Assembly: GCA_937967685.1 (NCBI GenBank)
Contig: CALBTX010000149.1
Span: forward strand, 1-7,877
From: an uncultured Bacillaceae bacterium
Lineage (GTDB): Bacteria; Bacillota; Bacilli; Caldalkalibacillales; Caldalkalibacillaceae
Reading direction: 5' to 3'
DNA length: 7,877 nucleotides
Part shown: positions 1 through 6,332 of the stretch, piece after piece
How positions within the stretch are numbered: the first letter of the stretch is position 1
How the letters are laid out: the number at the start of each line of letters is the position of its first letter
Notes under the pieces: model-generated
Told to the model about the DNA's origin: nothing
Seen by the model: only the letters and a program-made list of their open reading frames with translations
Database searches by the model: none
Translations under genes and position numbers: made by a program

Positions 1-14
1 AATGGAATAAAGCA

Positions 15-52
15 GTACCTTTAAAGATAGTCCTGTGAGGCTAGCAAGGTGC
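15..52 (+). promoter_or_regulatory. PyrR-binding loop (anti-antiterminator) of the pyrB leader
   Basis: Bases 29-42 (AGTCCTGTGAGGCT) match the known PyrR RNA-binding consensus ARUCCNGNGAGGYU at every position. A lower stem closes it: 15-21 (GTACCTT) pairs with 46-52 (AAGGTGC), including one G-U pair. In Bacillus, the UMP-bound PyrR protein stabilises this hairpin in the nascent mRNA. That sequesters bases 46-52 and stops the antiterminator forming. The site implies that a pyrR gene exists in the genome, usually at the head of the operon just upstream of this window. The match is direct; control by PyrR/UMP is established knowledge for this RNA family. Confidence 0.92.
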
Positions 53-221
53 GCGACAGCCAACCGCTCGGTCATGTCAAGCGTTTGTGTACAGAAAGCG
101 CGTGTCAAGTTTTTATGAGAAAGTGCGTGCCAACTGATTGTACAGAATGCGCCGTTGACTCTGCATGAATGAGACCGAGATCATGTTGGATCAGGTTCGC
201 CTGTTTGAAAAAGCATCTTGT
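44..221 (+). promoter_or_regulatory. Antiterminator structure of the pyrB attenuator
   Basis: A nested set of helices can be drawn by hand: 44-52 with 213-221 (nine pairs, two of them G-U), 53-56 with 197-200, 60-64 with 185-189, and 67-73 (CTCGGTC) with 173-179 (GACCGAG). The outer helix uses the 3' arm of the PyrR-binding loop and the 5' arm of the terminator, so it excludes both other structures, as expected of a pyr attenuator. The apical loop, 74-172, is about 99 bases long because of an apparent insertion. Pairing was checked by eye and no folding energy was calculated. Confidence 0.75.
77..163. repeat. Insertion with three imperfect 25-26 bp tandem repeats in the leader; possible solo IS end
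   Basis: Three related units follow one another. AGAAAGCGCGTGTCAAGT (93-110) and AGAAAGTGCGTGCCAACT (118-135) differ at three positions, and AGAATGCGCCGTTGAC (144-159) is a more diverged third copy. Units one and three are also preceded by GTAC. The block is flanked by the 4-base direct repeat CATG (73-76 and 164-167). Removing the block with one CATG leaves an 8-base antiterminator loop, ATGAATGA. Arrays of short terminal repeats are typical of IS21-family ends, so this could be a leftover transposon end. No transposase is present and clear terminal inverted repeats are lacking, so the family assignment is a guess. Confidence 0.45.
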
Positions 222-243
222 CTCAGGACAAGATGCTTTTTTT
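208..243 (+). terminator. Intrinsic terminator of the pyrB attenuator
   Basis: A perfect 10-bp stem joins 213-222 and 227-236 around a TCAG loop (223-226). Five A-U pairs extend it at the base (208-212 with 237-241). It ends in seven T (237-243). It lies about 30 bases before pyrB and no open gene precedes it, so it acts as a regulated leader terminator rather than the end of a gene. Its 5' arm is the same stretch that the antiterminator captures. Confidence 0.92.
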
Positions 244-274
244 GCACTGAAAACGGGGGAGGTAGAGTGTCAGG

Positions 275-1189
275 ATGAAAGATTTGCTGGCTATCCGAGA
301 TTTATCCGCGGTGGAAGTGGAAGAGCTGCTCGTTCGAGCCCAATGTTTGCTGGAGGAAGGTTGCGGAAAACTGTTGCCTGACTGTTTTGTGGCCAACTTG
401 TTCTTTGAGAACAGTACGCGGACGCGGTTTTCGTTTGAAGTGGCCCAGAAAAAATTGGGGATTCATGTCCTCAATTTTCAAGACACTCATTCGAGTATGC
501 AAAAAGGAGAGAGCGTCTACGACACGCTGAAATCGTTGGAAGCGATCGGCGTCCAGGCCGCTGTCATCCGCCATTCAGATAACGGCTTTTTTCAACATCT
601 AAAGCAAGGTCTCTCTATTAGCCTCATTAATGCCGGGACGGGGAATGAAGAACACCCGACACAAGCATTGCTCGACTTGTTAACGATGAAGCAGGAGTTT
701 TCCACGCTGAAAGGGTTGAATGTGGCCATCATTGGTGATATTCGCCACAGCCGTGTGGCCCGTTCCAATTTTTACGCGTTGAAGATGATGGGGGCCAGTG
801 TGATCTTTTCCGGCCCGGATATCTTCCGACCGGACGATGACATCTTGAGGAAGGAAAGCGCATGGCTCCCGCTGGAAGAGGCTCTTTCTCAGGCGGATGT
901 CGTTATGCTGCTCAGAATCCAGTTTGAACGGCATAAAAAACATTTGGGCATGGATCCGCTGACGTATTTCCGGACATTCGGTTTAACGGAAGAGAGAGCG
1001 CATTTGATGCCGGATCATGCCATTGTGATGCATCCCGGACCGGTGAACAGGGGAGTGGAAATGGCTCCTTCCCTTGTGGAGTCTCCACGATCAAGAATTT
1101 TTAAACAAATGCAAAATGGTGTTGCGGTGCGCATGGCTGTGTTGGAAGCAGTCCTTTCGGCACAGGGAAGCCCTTTAACCCGGGTTTGA
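275..1189 (+). CDS. pyrB: Aspartate carbamoyltransferase, catalytic chain
   Basis: This cytoplasmic enzyme joins carbamoyl phosphate and L-aspartate to give N-carbamoyl-L-aspartate, the committed step of pyrimidine synthesis. The 304 residues match the usual length of Bacillus PyrB. The phosphate-binding signature FFENSTRTR covers residues 43-51. Ser73 and Lys77 correspond to the E. coli Ser80/Lys84 loop. Arg99, the HPTQ motif (127-130), Arg213-x-Gln215 and HPGPVNRG (252-259) complete the active site, so the enzyme looks intact. Start: ATG 275 is preceded by GGAGG (258-262) with a rather long 12-base spacer, and an in-frame TAG at 263 excludes any earlier start. No regulatory pyrI gene follows, as expected for Bacillus-type unregulated trimers. 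It is first in the operon inside this window and is controlled by the leader attenuator. Confidence 0.97.
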   Translation: MKDLLAIRDLSAVEVEELLVRAQCLLEEGCGKLLPDCFVANLFFENSTRTRFSFEVAQKKLGIHVLNFQDTHSSMQKGESVYDTLKSLEAIGVQAAVIRHSDNGFFQHLKQGLSISLINAGTGNEEHPTQALLDLLTMKQEFSTLKGLNVAIIGDIRHSRVARSNFYALKMMGASVIFSGPDIFRPDDDILRKESAWLPLEEALSQADVVMLLRIQFERHKKHLGMDPLTYFRTFGLTEERAHLMPDHAIVMHPGPVNRGVEMAPSLVESPRSRIFKQMQNGVAVRMAVLEAVLSAQGSPLTRV

Positions 1190-1256
1190 CCTTAGGTTTA
1201 TGGACAGCAAAACGTTATGACATTTCCAGGTGATGAAAGAGGAGGCCTGTCAACAG
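1190..1256. other. pyrB-carB junction where pyrC and carA would be expected
   Basis: In B. subtilis, pyrC and pyrAA (carA) occupy about 2.4 kb between pyrB and pyrAB. Here only 67 bases separate the pyrB stop from the preferred carB start. A short frame at 1185-1220 ends in FMDSKTL and a TGA. This faintly resembles the LFDxF-type C-terminus of CarA, but it is too short to prove a remnant. The junction also carries the carB ribosome binding site. I see no other gene or repeat in it. Confidence 0.6.
1238..1245 (+). promoter_or_regulatory. Ribosome binding site of carB, favours ATG 1257
   Basis: AGAGGAGG lies 11 bases before ATG 1257. It is downstream of the possible GTG 1230 and ATG 1233 starts and so cannot serve them. 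Those two have only a CAGG immediately before or overlapping them. Homologous CarB proteins also begin close to the conserved KILVIGSGP segment, which fits the later start. Confidence 0.75.
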
Positions 1257-4200
1257 ATGAACAAACTCAAGGGGAAGTCACATCGTCTGCAAAAAATACT
1301 GGTTATTGGCTCCGGTCCGATCGTTATCGGTCAAGCGGCTGAATTTGACTATGCCGGCACTCAAGCGTGTCAGGCTTTAAAGGAAGAAGGGTATGAAGTC
1401 GTCTTGGTCAACAGCAATCCGGCCACCATCATGACCGATACGCATATCGCCGATCGGGTCTACATGGAACCCTTAACTGTTGATTTTGTGACAAAAGTGA
1501 TCCGACAAGAAAAGCCTGACGGTCTGTTGGCGACCCTGGGCGGACAGACCGCTCTCAACATCGCTGTTGAATTGGAAAAAACAGGGGTGTTGGCTGAAGA
1601 AAACGTGGTTCTGCTGGGGACGGATATCGAGGCGATACGAAAGGCGGAAGACAGGAAACTGTTTCGTCAACTGATGCATGAATTGGGAGAACCCGTCCCT
1701 CAAAGTGACATCGTCCATTCGGTTGAAGAAGCACTTGCTTTTGTTGATCAAGTCGGCTATCCGGTGATCATTCGGCCGGCGTATACTTTGGGCGGAACCG
1801 GCGGGGGCATTGCCGAAAATGAACAAATGCTCATCGACTTTGTCAGCAGTGGATTGAGGTATTCGCCTGTCAAGCAATGTTTGCTGGAGGAAAGCATTGC
1901 CGGATTCAAAGAGATTGAATTTGAAGTGATGCGGGATGCGGCCGGAACGTGTCTGACCGTCTGCGATATGGAAAATATCGATGCGGTAGGGATTCATACC
2001 GGCGACAGCATTGTCGTGGCGCCCAGTCAAACATTGTCTGAGCGGGATTATCAGATGTTACGCAATGCTGCGTTGAAGATCATCCGGGCGCTGCGTATCG
2101 AGGGAGGGTGTAACGTTCAATTCGCCCTTGATCCCGACAGTGATCAATATTATCTCATTGAAGTGAATCCGAGGGTCAGCCGTTCTTCAGCCTTGGCTTC
2201 AAAGGCAACCGGCTTTCCGATCGCCAGGTTGGCCGCTAAAATCGCCGTTGGATACCGCCTGGACGAGTTAAGCAATCCGGTGACAGGGCGAACATATGCC
2301 AGTTTTGAACCGGTTCTGGATTATGTGGTGACCAAAATCCCGCGCTGGCCGTTCGATAAATTTCAATCGGCCAATCGTACATTGGGAACCCAAATGAAAG
2401 CTACAGGTGAAGTGATGGCCATCGGCCGCAACTTTGAAGCCTCTCTTTTAAAAGCGGTTCGTTCTTTGGAGACGGGCACTGACCATTTGGAATCCGCGGA
2501 AATCAAACAGCTGAATAACGAACAACTGCGCGAAAAATGTGTGCGGGCGGATGACGAGCGCCTGTTTGCAGTCGCCGAGGCACTGCGCAGGGGGTATACA
2601 GTGGAAGAGATCTGGGAATGGACGAAAATCGATCCCTTTTTTCTGAACAAGATCAAACGAGTGATTGACCTTGAAGACGTAGTAAGAGCCAATCCGTTTA
2701 AACTGGATCACATGGCGGAAGCGAAACAGAAAGGATTTACCGATCGGAAAATTGCGGAGTTGTGGTCAGTCACCGAAGAAGAAGTGCGTTCATTCAGAAA
2801 ACAAAAAGCGCTGTATCCGGTTTATAAAACGGTAGATACGTTCGCTGCGGAATTTGAGGCGTACACCCCCTATTATTACTCAGCATACGAGGAAGAAAAT
2901 GAGTCTATTTCATCAACAAAGAAAAAAGTGATCGTCCTGGGGTCGGGACCGATTCGCATCGGGCAGGGGATCGAGTTTGACTATGCCACTGTCCATGCCG
3001 TCTGGGCCATCAAGGAGGCCGGATACGAAGCGGTGATCATCAATAACAATCCGGAGACCGTTTCAACCGATTTTAATATTTCCGATAAGCTGTATTTTGA
3101 ACCTTTGTACGTTGAAGACGTGCTGGATATCATTGAACATGAGCAGCCGGAAGGCGTCATTGTCCAATTTGGCGGACAAACGGCGATTCAGTTAACCACT
3201 GTTCTTGAAAAAGAAGGGATACCGATATTAGGCACGCATCAAAGTCACATAGATGCGGCCGAAGACCGTGAAAAATTCGAGCGCCTGCTGGCTGAATTAA
3301 ATTTGAGCGCGCCTCCCGGCCGGACGGTCACTTCGGTTGAGGAAGCGTTGGAGACGGCCGACGGATTGGGTTTTCCCATTCTGGTGCGCCCTTCATATGT
3401 ACTTGGTGGCCGAGCGATGGAAATCGTCTACAACAAGGAAGAATTGCTCGATTATATGCACAAAGCCGTTAAAGTCAACCCGGATTACCCCGTGCTCATC
3501 GATCGTTATCTCATGGGCAAAGAATTCGAGGTCGATGCGGTATGCGACGGTGACGATGTATTCATACCGGGCATTTTGGAACATATTGAAAGAGCTGGCG
3601 TCCATTCCGGAGATTCGATCGCTGTCTATCCGCCGCAGACGATCGGGGAGGATGTGAAAAACCGAATCATCGAGATGACGACACGCTTGGCCAAAGGATT
3701 GGAAATTAAGGGTCTCTTGAACATCCAGTTTGTTCTTTACCGCGATGAGGTTTATGTCTTGGAGGTCAATCCCCGTTCATCAAGAACGGTTCCGTTTTTA
3801 AGCAAGATCACCGGCATTCCCATAGCCAATTTGGCCGCGAAGGTGATTTTAGGACACACGCTGCAAGCTTTAGGTTATCCCGGGGGATATCATCCTGAGG
3901 AGAAGTTCGTTTCTGTCAAAGTTCCGGTCTTTTCCTTCGCCAAGCTGCACCGGGTAGATATTACCCTCGGACCGGAAATGAAATCGACCGGGGAAGTGAT
4001 CGGCAGGGATGTCAATTTGGAAAAAGCATTATATAAAGGACTGCTAGCCTCGGGAATGAGCATCCCTGCTCAGGGGACGGTTTTGGTCACGGTGGCGGAC
4101 AAAGATAAAGAGGAAGTGATGGACATCGTCCGCGGATTTCATCAGCTCGGTTTTAAACTGTTGGCTACAGAAGGGACGGCCAAATGCATTCAAAAGGCTG

Positions 4201-4490
4201 GCTTGCCGGTGATGTCCGTGAACAAGTTAAATAAGGCGCCGAACATCCTTGACTCGATCCGTCGCGGGGAAGTTCATTTTATTATCAATACGTTAACGAA
4301 AGGAAAACAGCCGGCCCGGGATGGTTTCCGCATCCGCAGGGAGGCGGTCGAAAACGGGGTCGTTGTCTTTACTTCATTGGATACGGCTCAAGCGATGTTA
4401 AGGGTGCTGGAAACGATCACTTTTTCTGCGATTCCAATGCCGCCCTCTGCGTCGCGGTCCAAGAAAGAGGTGCTGACGAGTGAGTCATGA
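1257..4490 (+). CDS. carB: Carbamoyl-phosphate synthase large subunit (pyrimidine-type, PyrAB/CarB)
   Basis: CarB makes carbamoyl phosphate from bicarbonate, ammonia and two ATP; the ammonia normally comes from glutamine through the partner CarA. From ATG 1257 it has 1077 residues, the usual full length (the frame is open from GTG 1230). It has the duplicated ATP-grasp architecture. The first half opens with KILVIGSGPIVIGQ (about residue 15) and carries the metal/ATP motif Glu302-x-Asn304-x-Arg306. An oligomerisation segment follows at about 400-550. The second half opens with VIVLGSGPIRIGQG (about 557) and has Glu836-x-Asn838-x-Arg840. A C-terminal MGS-like allosteric domain (about 935 on) holds TEGTA (971-975) and NTLTKGK (from 1011). 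In Bacillus this form is controlled by UMP and PRPP. No inactivating change is seen. Oddly, carA is not adjacent, so CarB must pair with a CarA encoded elsewhere. Its end overlaps pyrK by 11 bases. Confidence 0.96.
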   Translation: MNKLKGKSHRLQKILVIGSGPIVIGQAAEFDYAGTQACQALKEEGYEVVLVNSNPATIMTDTHIADRVYMEPLTVDFVTKVIRQEKPDGLLATLGGQTALNIAVELEKTGVLAEENVVLLGTDIEAIRKAEDRKLFRQLMHELGEPVPQSDIVHSVEEALAFVDQVGYPVIIRPAYTLGGTGGGIAENEQMLIDFVSSGLRYSPVKQCLLEESIAGFKEIEFEVMRDAAGTCLTVCDMENIDAVGIHTGDSIVVAPSQTLSERDYQMLRNAALKIIRALRIEGGCNVQFALDPDSDQYYLIEVNPRVSRSSALASKATGFPIARLAAKIAVGYRLDELSNPVTGRTYASFEPVLDYVVTKIPRWPFDKFQSANRTLGTQMKATGEVMAIGRNFEASLLKAVRSLETGTDHLESAEIKQLNNEQLREKCVRADDERLFAVAEALRRGYTVEEIWEWTKIDPFFLNKIKRVIDLEDVVRANPFKLDHMAEAKQKGFTDRKIAELWSVTEEEVRSFRKQKALYPVYKTVDTFAAEFEAYTPYYYSAYEEENESISSTKKKVIVLGSGPIRIGQGIEFDYATVHAVWAIKEAGYEAVIINNNPETVSTDFNISDKLYFEPLYVEDVLDIIEHEQPEGVIVQFGGQTAIQLTTVLEKEGIPILGTHQSHIDAAEDREKFERLLAELNLSAPPGRTVTSVEEALETADGLGFPILVRPSYVLGGRAMEIVYNKEELLDYMHKAVKVNPDYPVLIDRYLMGKEFEVDAVCDGDDVFIPGILEHIERAGVHSGDSIAVYPPQTIGEDVKNRIIEMTTRLAKGLEIKGLLNIQFVLYRDEVYVLEVNPRSSRTVPFLSKITGIPIANLAAKVILGHTLQALGYPGGYHPEEKFVSVKVPVFSFAKLHRVDITLGPEMKSTGEVIGRDVNLEKALYKGLLASGMSIPAQGTVLVTVADKDKEEVMDIVRGFHQLGFKLLATEGTAKCIQKAGLPVMSVNKLNKAPNILDSIRRGEVHFIINTLTKGKQPARDGFRIRREAVENGVVVFTSLDTAQAMLRVLETITFSAIPMPPSASRSKKEVLTSES
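4464..4472 (+). promoter_or_regulatory. Ribosome binding site of pyrK, supports GTG 4480
   Basis: AAAGAGGTG lies inside the end of carB, 7-9 bases before GTG 4480. The later in-frame starts, GTG 4537 and ATG 4558, have only short purine runs placed too close to them (about 2-3 bases). The site therefore favours the long form of PyrK. Confidence 0.65.
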
Positions 4491-5340
4491 GTCTTCAACA
4501 AAAACTCAACCAAATCGTTTGGACGCGGAAAGGAACGTGAACAAAATCTCTCAGGAAATGCTGGGCGTCGTGGAGAATGAATCGATTGCCGAAAACATTT
4601 ACCGCATGAAATTAACGGGAAATATGGCCAAGCGTATGTCTCAGCCGGGACAATTTATCCATTTGAGATGTGCGGACGGATTTGCACCACTGTTGCGCCG
4701 TCCGCTGAGCATTTGCGATGTGGATCAGTCAGCCTCGGAAATGAGCATCATCTATCGTCTGGAGGGAGAGGGGACCCGACGATTGTCTGCCAAGCAAAAA
4801 GGAGATGTGCTGGATGCTTTGGGCCCCCTGGGCCGGGGGTTTCCGATCAATGCGTCTGGCAAGGGGGATCGGGCACTGATCGTCGGAGGGGGCGTCGGTG
4901 TTCCGCCACTGTATTATCTTTCCAAACAGTTGGTGGCTCGGGGAGTGCAAGTGACCCATGTTTTAGGGTTTGGCTCTAGAGGCGCGTCTTTTTTGACAGA
5001 TGAATTTGCCCGGCTGGGCAAAACGTATGTCACGACCTTGGACGGATCGCTGGGGACGAAAGGGATGGTGACCCACGTCCTGGACTCGCTGCCGCTAAAT
5101 AGCTGGAAAACGGTGTTCGCCTGCGGTCCGGTGCCTATGTTGAGGGCACTGTCAGACAGGTTTTGTTCACGGAATGCTCCTCAGCCAGCGCCGGAAGTCT
5201 TTTTGTCCCTGGAGGAACGGATGGGCTGCGGCATCGGGGCCTGTTTTGCCTGTGTTTGCCGCACGCCGCATTCGGACACGGATTACAGGAAAGTGTGTGC
5301 TGACGGTCCGGTGTTTAAATTGGGGGAGGTGATCATATGA
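4480..5340 (+). CDS. pyrK: Dihydroorotate dehydrogenase B (NAD+), electron-transfer subunit
   Basis: PyrK carries electrons from PyrD (FMN) through its [2Fe-2S] cluster and FAD to NAD+, forming the type 1B dihydroorotate dehydrogenase complex in the cytoplasm. It belongs to the ferredoxin-reductase fold family. The FAD-binding RRPLS motif is at residues 73-77, and the nucleotide-binding GGGVGVPPL is at 136-144. The C-terminal cluster Cys250, Cys255, Cys258 and Cys273 (MGCGIGACFACVC, then VCADGPVF) matches the family [2Fe-2S] ligands. At 286 residues it is about 25-30 longer than B. subtilis PyrK. The excess is a hydrophilic N-terminus (residues 1-24) before the conserved domain. GTG 4480 is chosen for its well-placed ribosome binding site; GTG 4537 or ATG 4558 would give the usual length. 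It overlaps carB by 11 bases and pyrD by 4 (ATGA). Confidence 0.95.
   Translation: MSHESSTKTQPNRLDAERNVNKISQEMLGVVENESIAENIYRMKLTGNMAKRMSQPGQFIHLRCADGFAPLLRRPLSICDVDQSASEMSIIYRLEGEGTRRLSAKQKGDVLDALGPLGRGFPINASGKGDRALIVGGGVGVPPLYYLSKQLVARGVQVTHVLGFGSRGASFLTDEFARLGKTYVTTLDGSLGTKGMVTHVLDSLPLNSWKTVFACGPVPMLRALSDRFCSRNAPQPAPEVFLSLEERMGCGIGACFACVCRTPHSDTDYRKVCADGPVFKLGEVII
5322..5329 (+). promoter_or_regulatory. Strong ribosome binding site of pyrD
   Basis: GGGGGAGG lies 7 bases before ATG 5337, within the last codons of pyrK. This near-ideal site decides the start of pyrD. No comparable site precedes the only plausible later start, TTG 5427, which would remove the N-terminal extension. Confidence 0.8.
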
Positions 5341-6332
5341 GACCGTTAACGGCTGTCGATGACAAAAACATTTTGACCGATTTGACTCACGGGAAAAAAA
5401 GCGCAGACCCATCGGCGACTTCCCGCTTGCGAGTCAAACTGGGGAAGCTGGAACTGAACAATCCGGTCATGCCCGCTTCCGGCTGTTTCGGTTTTGGCCG
5501 AGAATTCAGCCAGTTATATTCTTTGGACGTGCTGGGAGCCATTGTCATCAAGGCCACGACGTTAGAGCCCCGTTTTGGCAATCCCACCCCTCGTGTCGCT
5601 GAAACTCCGAGCGGTATGCTCAATGCCATTGGATTGCAAAACCCGGGTTTGGACAAAGTGATGGCAGAAGAGCTGCCCTGGCTTGAACAGTTTCAAGTGC
5701 CAGTGATCGCTAATATTGCCGGGACGGCAATGGAAGATTATGTTCGGGTGGCTGCTGAGATCAGCACGGCCCCGAATGTGCAGGCTCTCGAACTGAACAT
5801 TTCTTGCCCGAATGTCAAATGTGGCGGCATCAGTTTTGGAACAGATCCGCAGATTGCGGCTGAGCTGACCAAAGCGGTGAAACAAACGACTGATTTGCCT
5901 GTTTTTGTCAAGTTGTCCCCGAATGTGACGGACATTGTGGACATCGCTAAGGCGGTTGAGCAGGCAGGTGCAGACGGTTTGAGCATGGTTAACACCCTTT
6001 TGGGCATGCGCATCGATATAAAAACAAAACGTCCCGTTTTAGCCAACGCTTCAGGCGGACTGTCCGGCCCGGCTATTAAGCCGGTGGCCATTCGTATGAT
6101 CTATGAAGTGAGCCAACAGGTCGACATCCCCATCATTGGCATGGGGGGCATCCACTCTGCGGAAGATGTCATCGAATTTATTCTGGCCGGGGCTTCCAGT
6201 GTGGCGATAGGGACGGCGAACTTTGTAGACCCTTACGTCTGTCCGAAAATTATCCGGCGTCTGGAAGAATTGTTGGCTGAGATGGATGTGTCCTCCGTGA
6301 CAGAATTAATCGGAATGGGGTGGAAAAATTGA
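5337..6332 (+). CDS. pyrD: Dihydroorotate dehydrogenase B (NAD+), catalytic subunit
   Basis: PyrD oxidises dihydroorotate to orotate with FMN and passes electrons to PyrK. The TIM-barrel motifs are complete: PASGCFGFG (46-54), Lys72 in IKATT, NAIGLQNPG (96-104), NISCPNVK (154-161) with the catalytic base Cys157, Lys192 in VKLSP, and the FMN-phosphate segments GMGGI (268-272) and GT (292-293). A cysteine base, rather than serine, marks the soluble class 1 enzyme, and the adjacent pyrK makes it type 1B. At 331 residues it is about 20 longer than the B. subtilis protein. A polar N-terminus of about 30 residues precedes the usual beginning at RVKLGKLEL. The strong ribosome binding site supports the long form. 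It overlaps pyrK by 4 bases (ATGA) and pyrF by up to 13, consistent with translational coupling in a single operon. Confidence 0.96.
   Translation: MRPLTAVDDKNILTDLTHGKKSADPSATSRLRVKLGKLELNNPVMPASGCFGFGREFSQLYSLDVLGAIVIKATTLEPRFGNPTPRVAETPSGMLNAIGLQNPGLDKVMAEELPWLEQFQVPVIANIAGTAMEDYVRVAAEISTAPNVQALELNISCPNVKCGGISFGTDPQIAAELTKAVKQTTDLPVFVKLSPNVTDIVDIAKAVEQAGADGLSMVNTLLGMRIDIKTKRPVLANASGGLSGPAIKPVAIRMIYEVSQQVDIPIIGMGGIHSAEDVIEFILAGASSVAIGTANFVDPYVCPKIIRRLEELLAEMDVSSVTELIGMGWKN
6317..6322 (+). promoter_or_regulatory. Possible ribosome binding site favouring a TTG start for pyrF
   Basis: GGGGTG can pair with the 16S rRNA tail (one G-U pair) and lies 6 bases before TTG 6329. That TTG shares a TTGA overlap with the pyrD stop, echoing the ATGA overlap at pyrK/pyrD. 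The earlier GTG 6320 lies within this stretch and has only a weak CGGAA before it. The two starts differ by three residues, and the choice is not settled. Confidence 0.4.

Noticed and set aside
169..381. A 70-codon open frame from an ATG in the leader, possible leader peptide
   Set aside because: It has no ribosome binding site, runs through the terminator hairpin and into pyrB in another frame, and its composition (Arg/Cys-rich) looks like a shadow. pyr attenuation here is explained by PyrR, not by leader translation.
1177..1186. Palindrome AACCCGGGTT at the end of pyrB as a terminator or deletion scar
   Set aside because: It has no loop and no T-run, and it encodes the normal C-terminus of PyrB. 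A short palindrome like this can arise by chance.
1230..1256. Earlier GTG 1230 or ATG 1233 start for carB
   Set aside because: The clear AGAGGAGG site is at 1238-1245, downstream of both codons and well spaced for ATG 1257. CarB homologues do not have the extra residues.
1473..2030. A 185-codon open frame on the minus strand inside carB
   Set aside because: It lies antisense to the strongly conserved first ATP-grasp half of CarB, shows no recognisable domain, and its length is a common by-product of codon bias.
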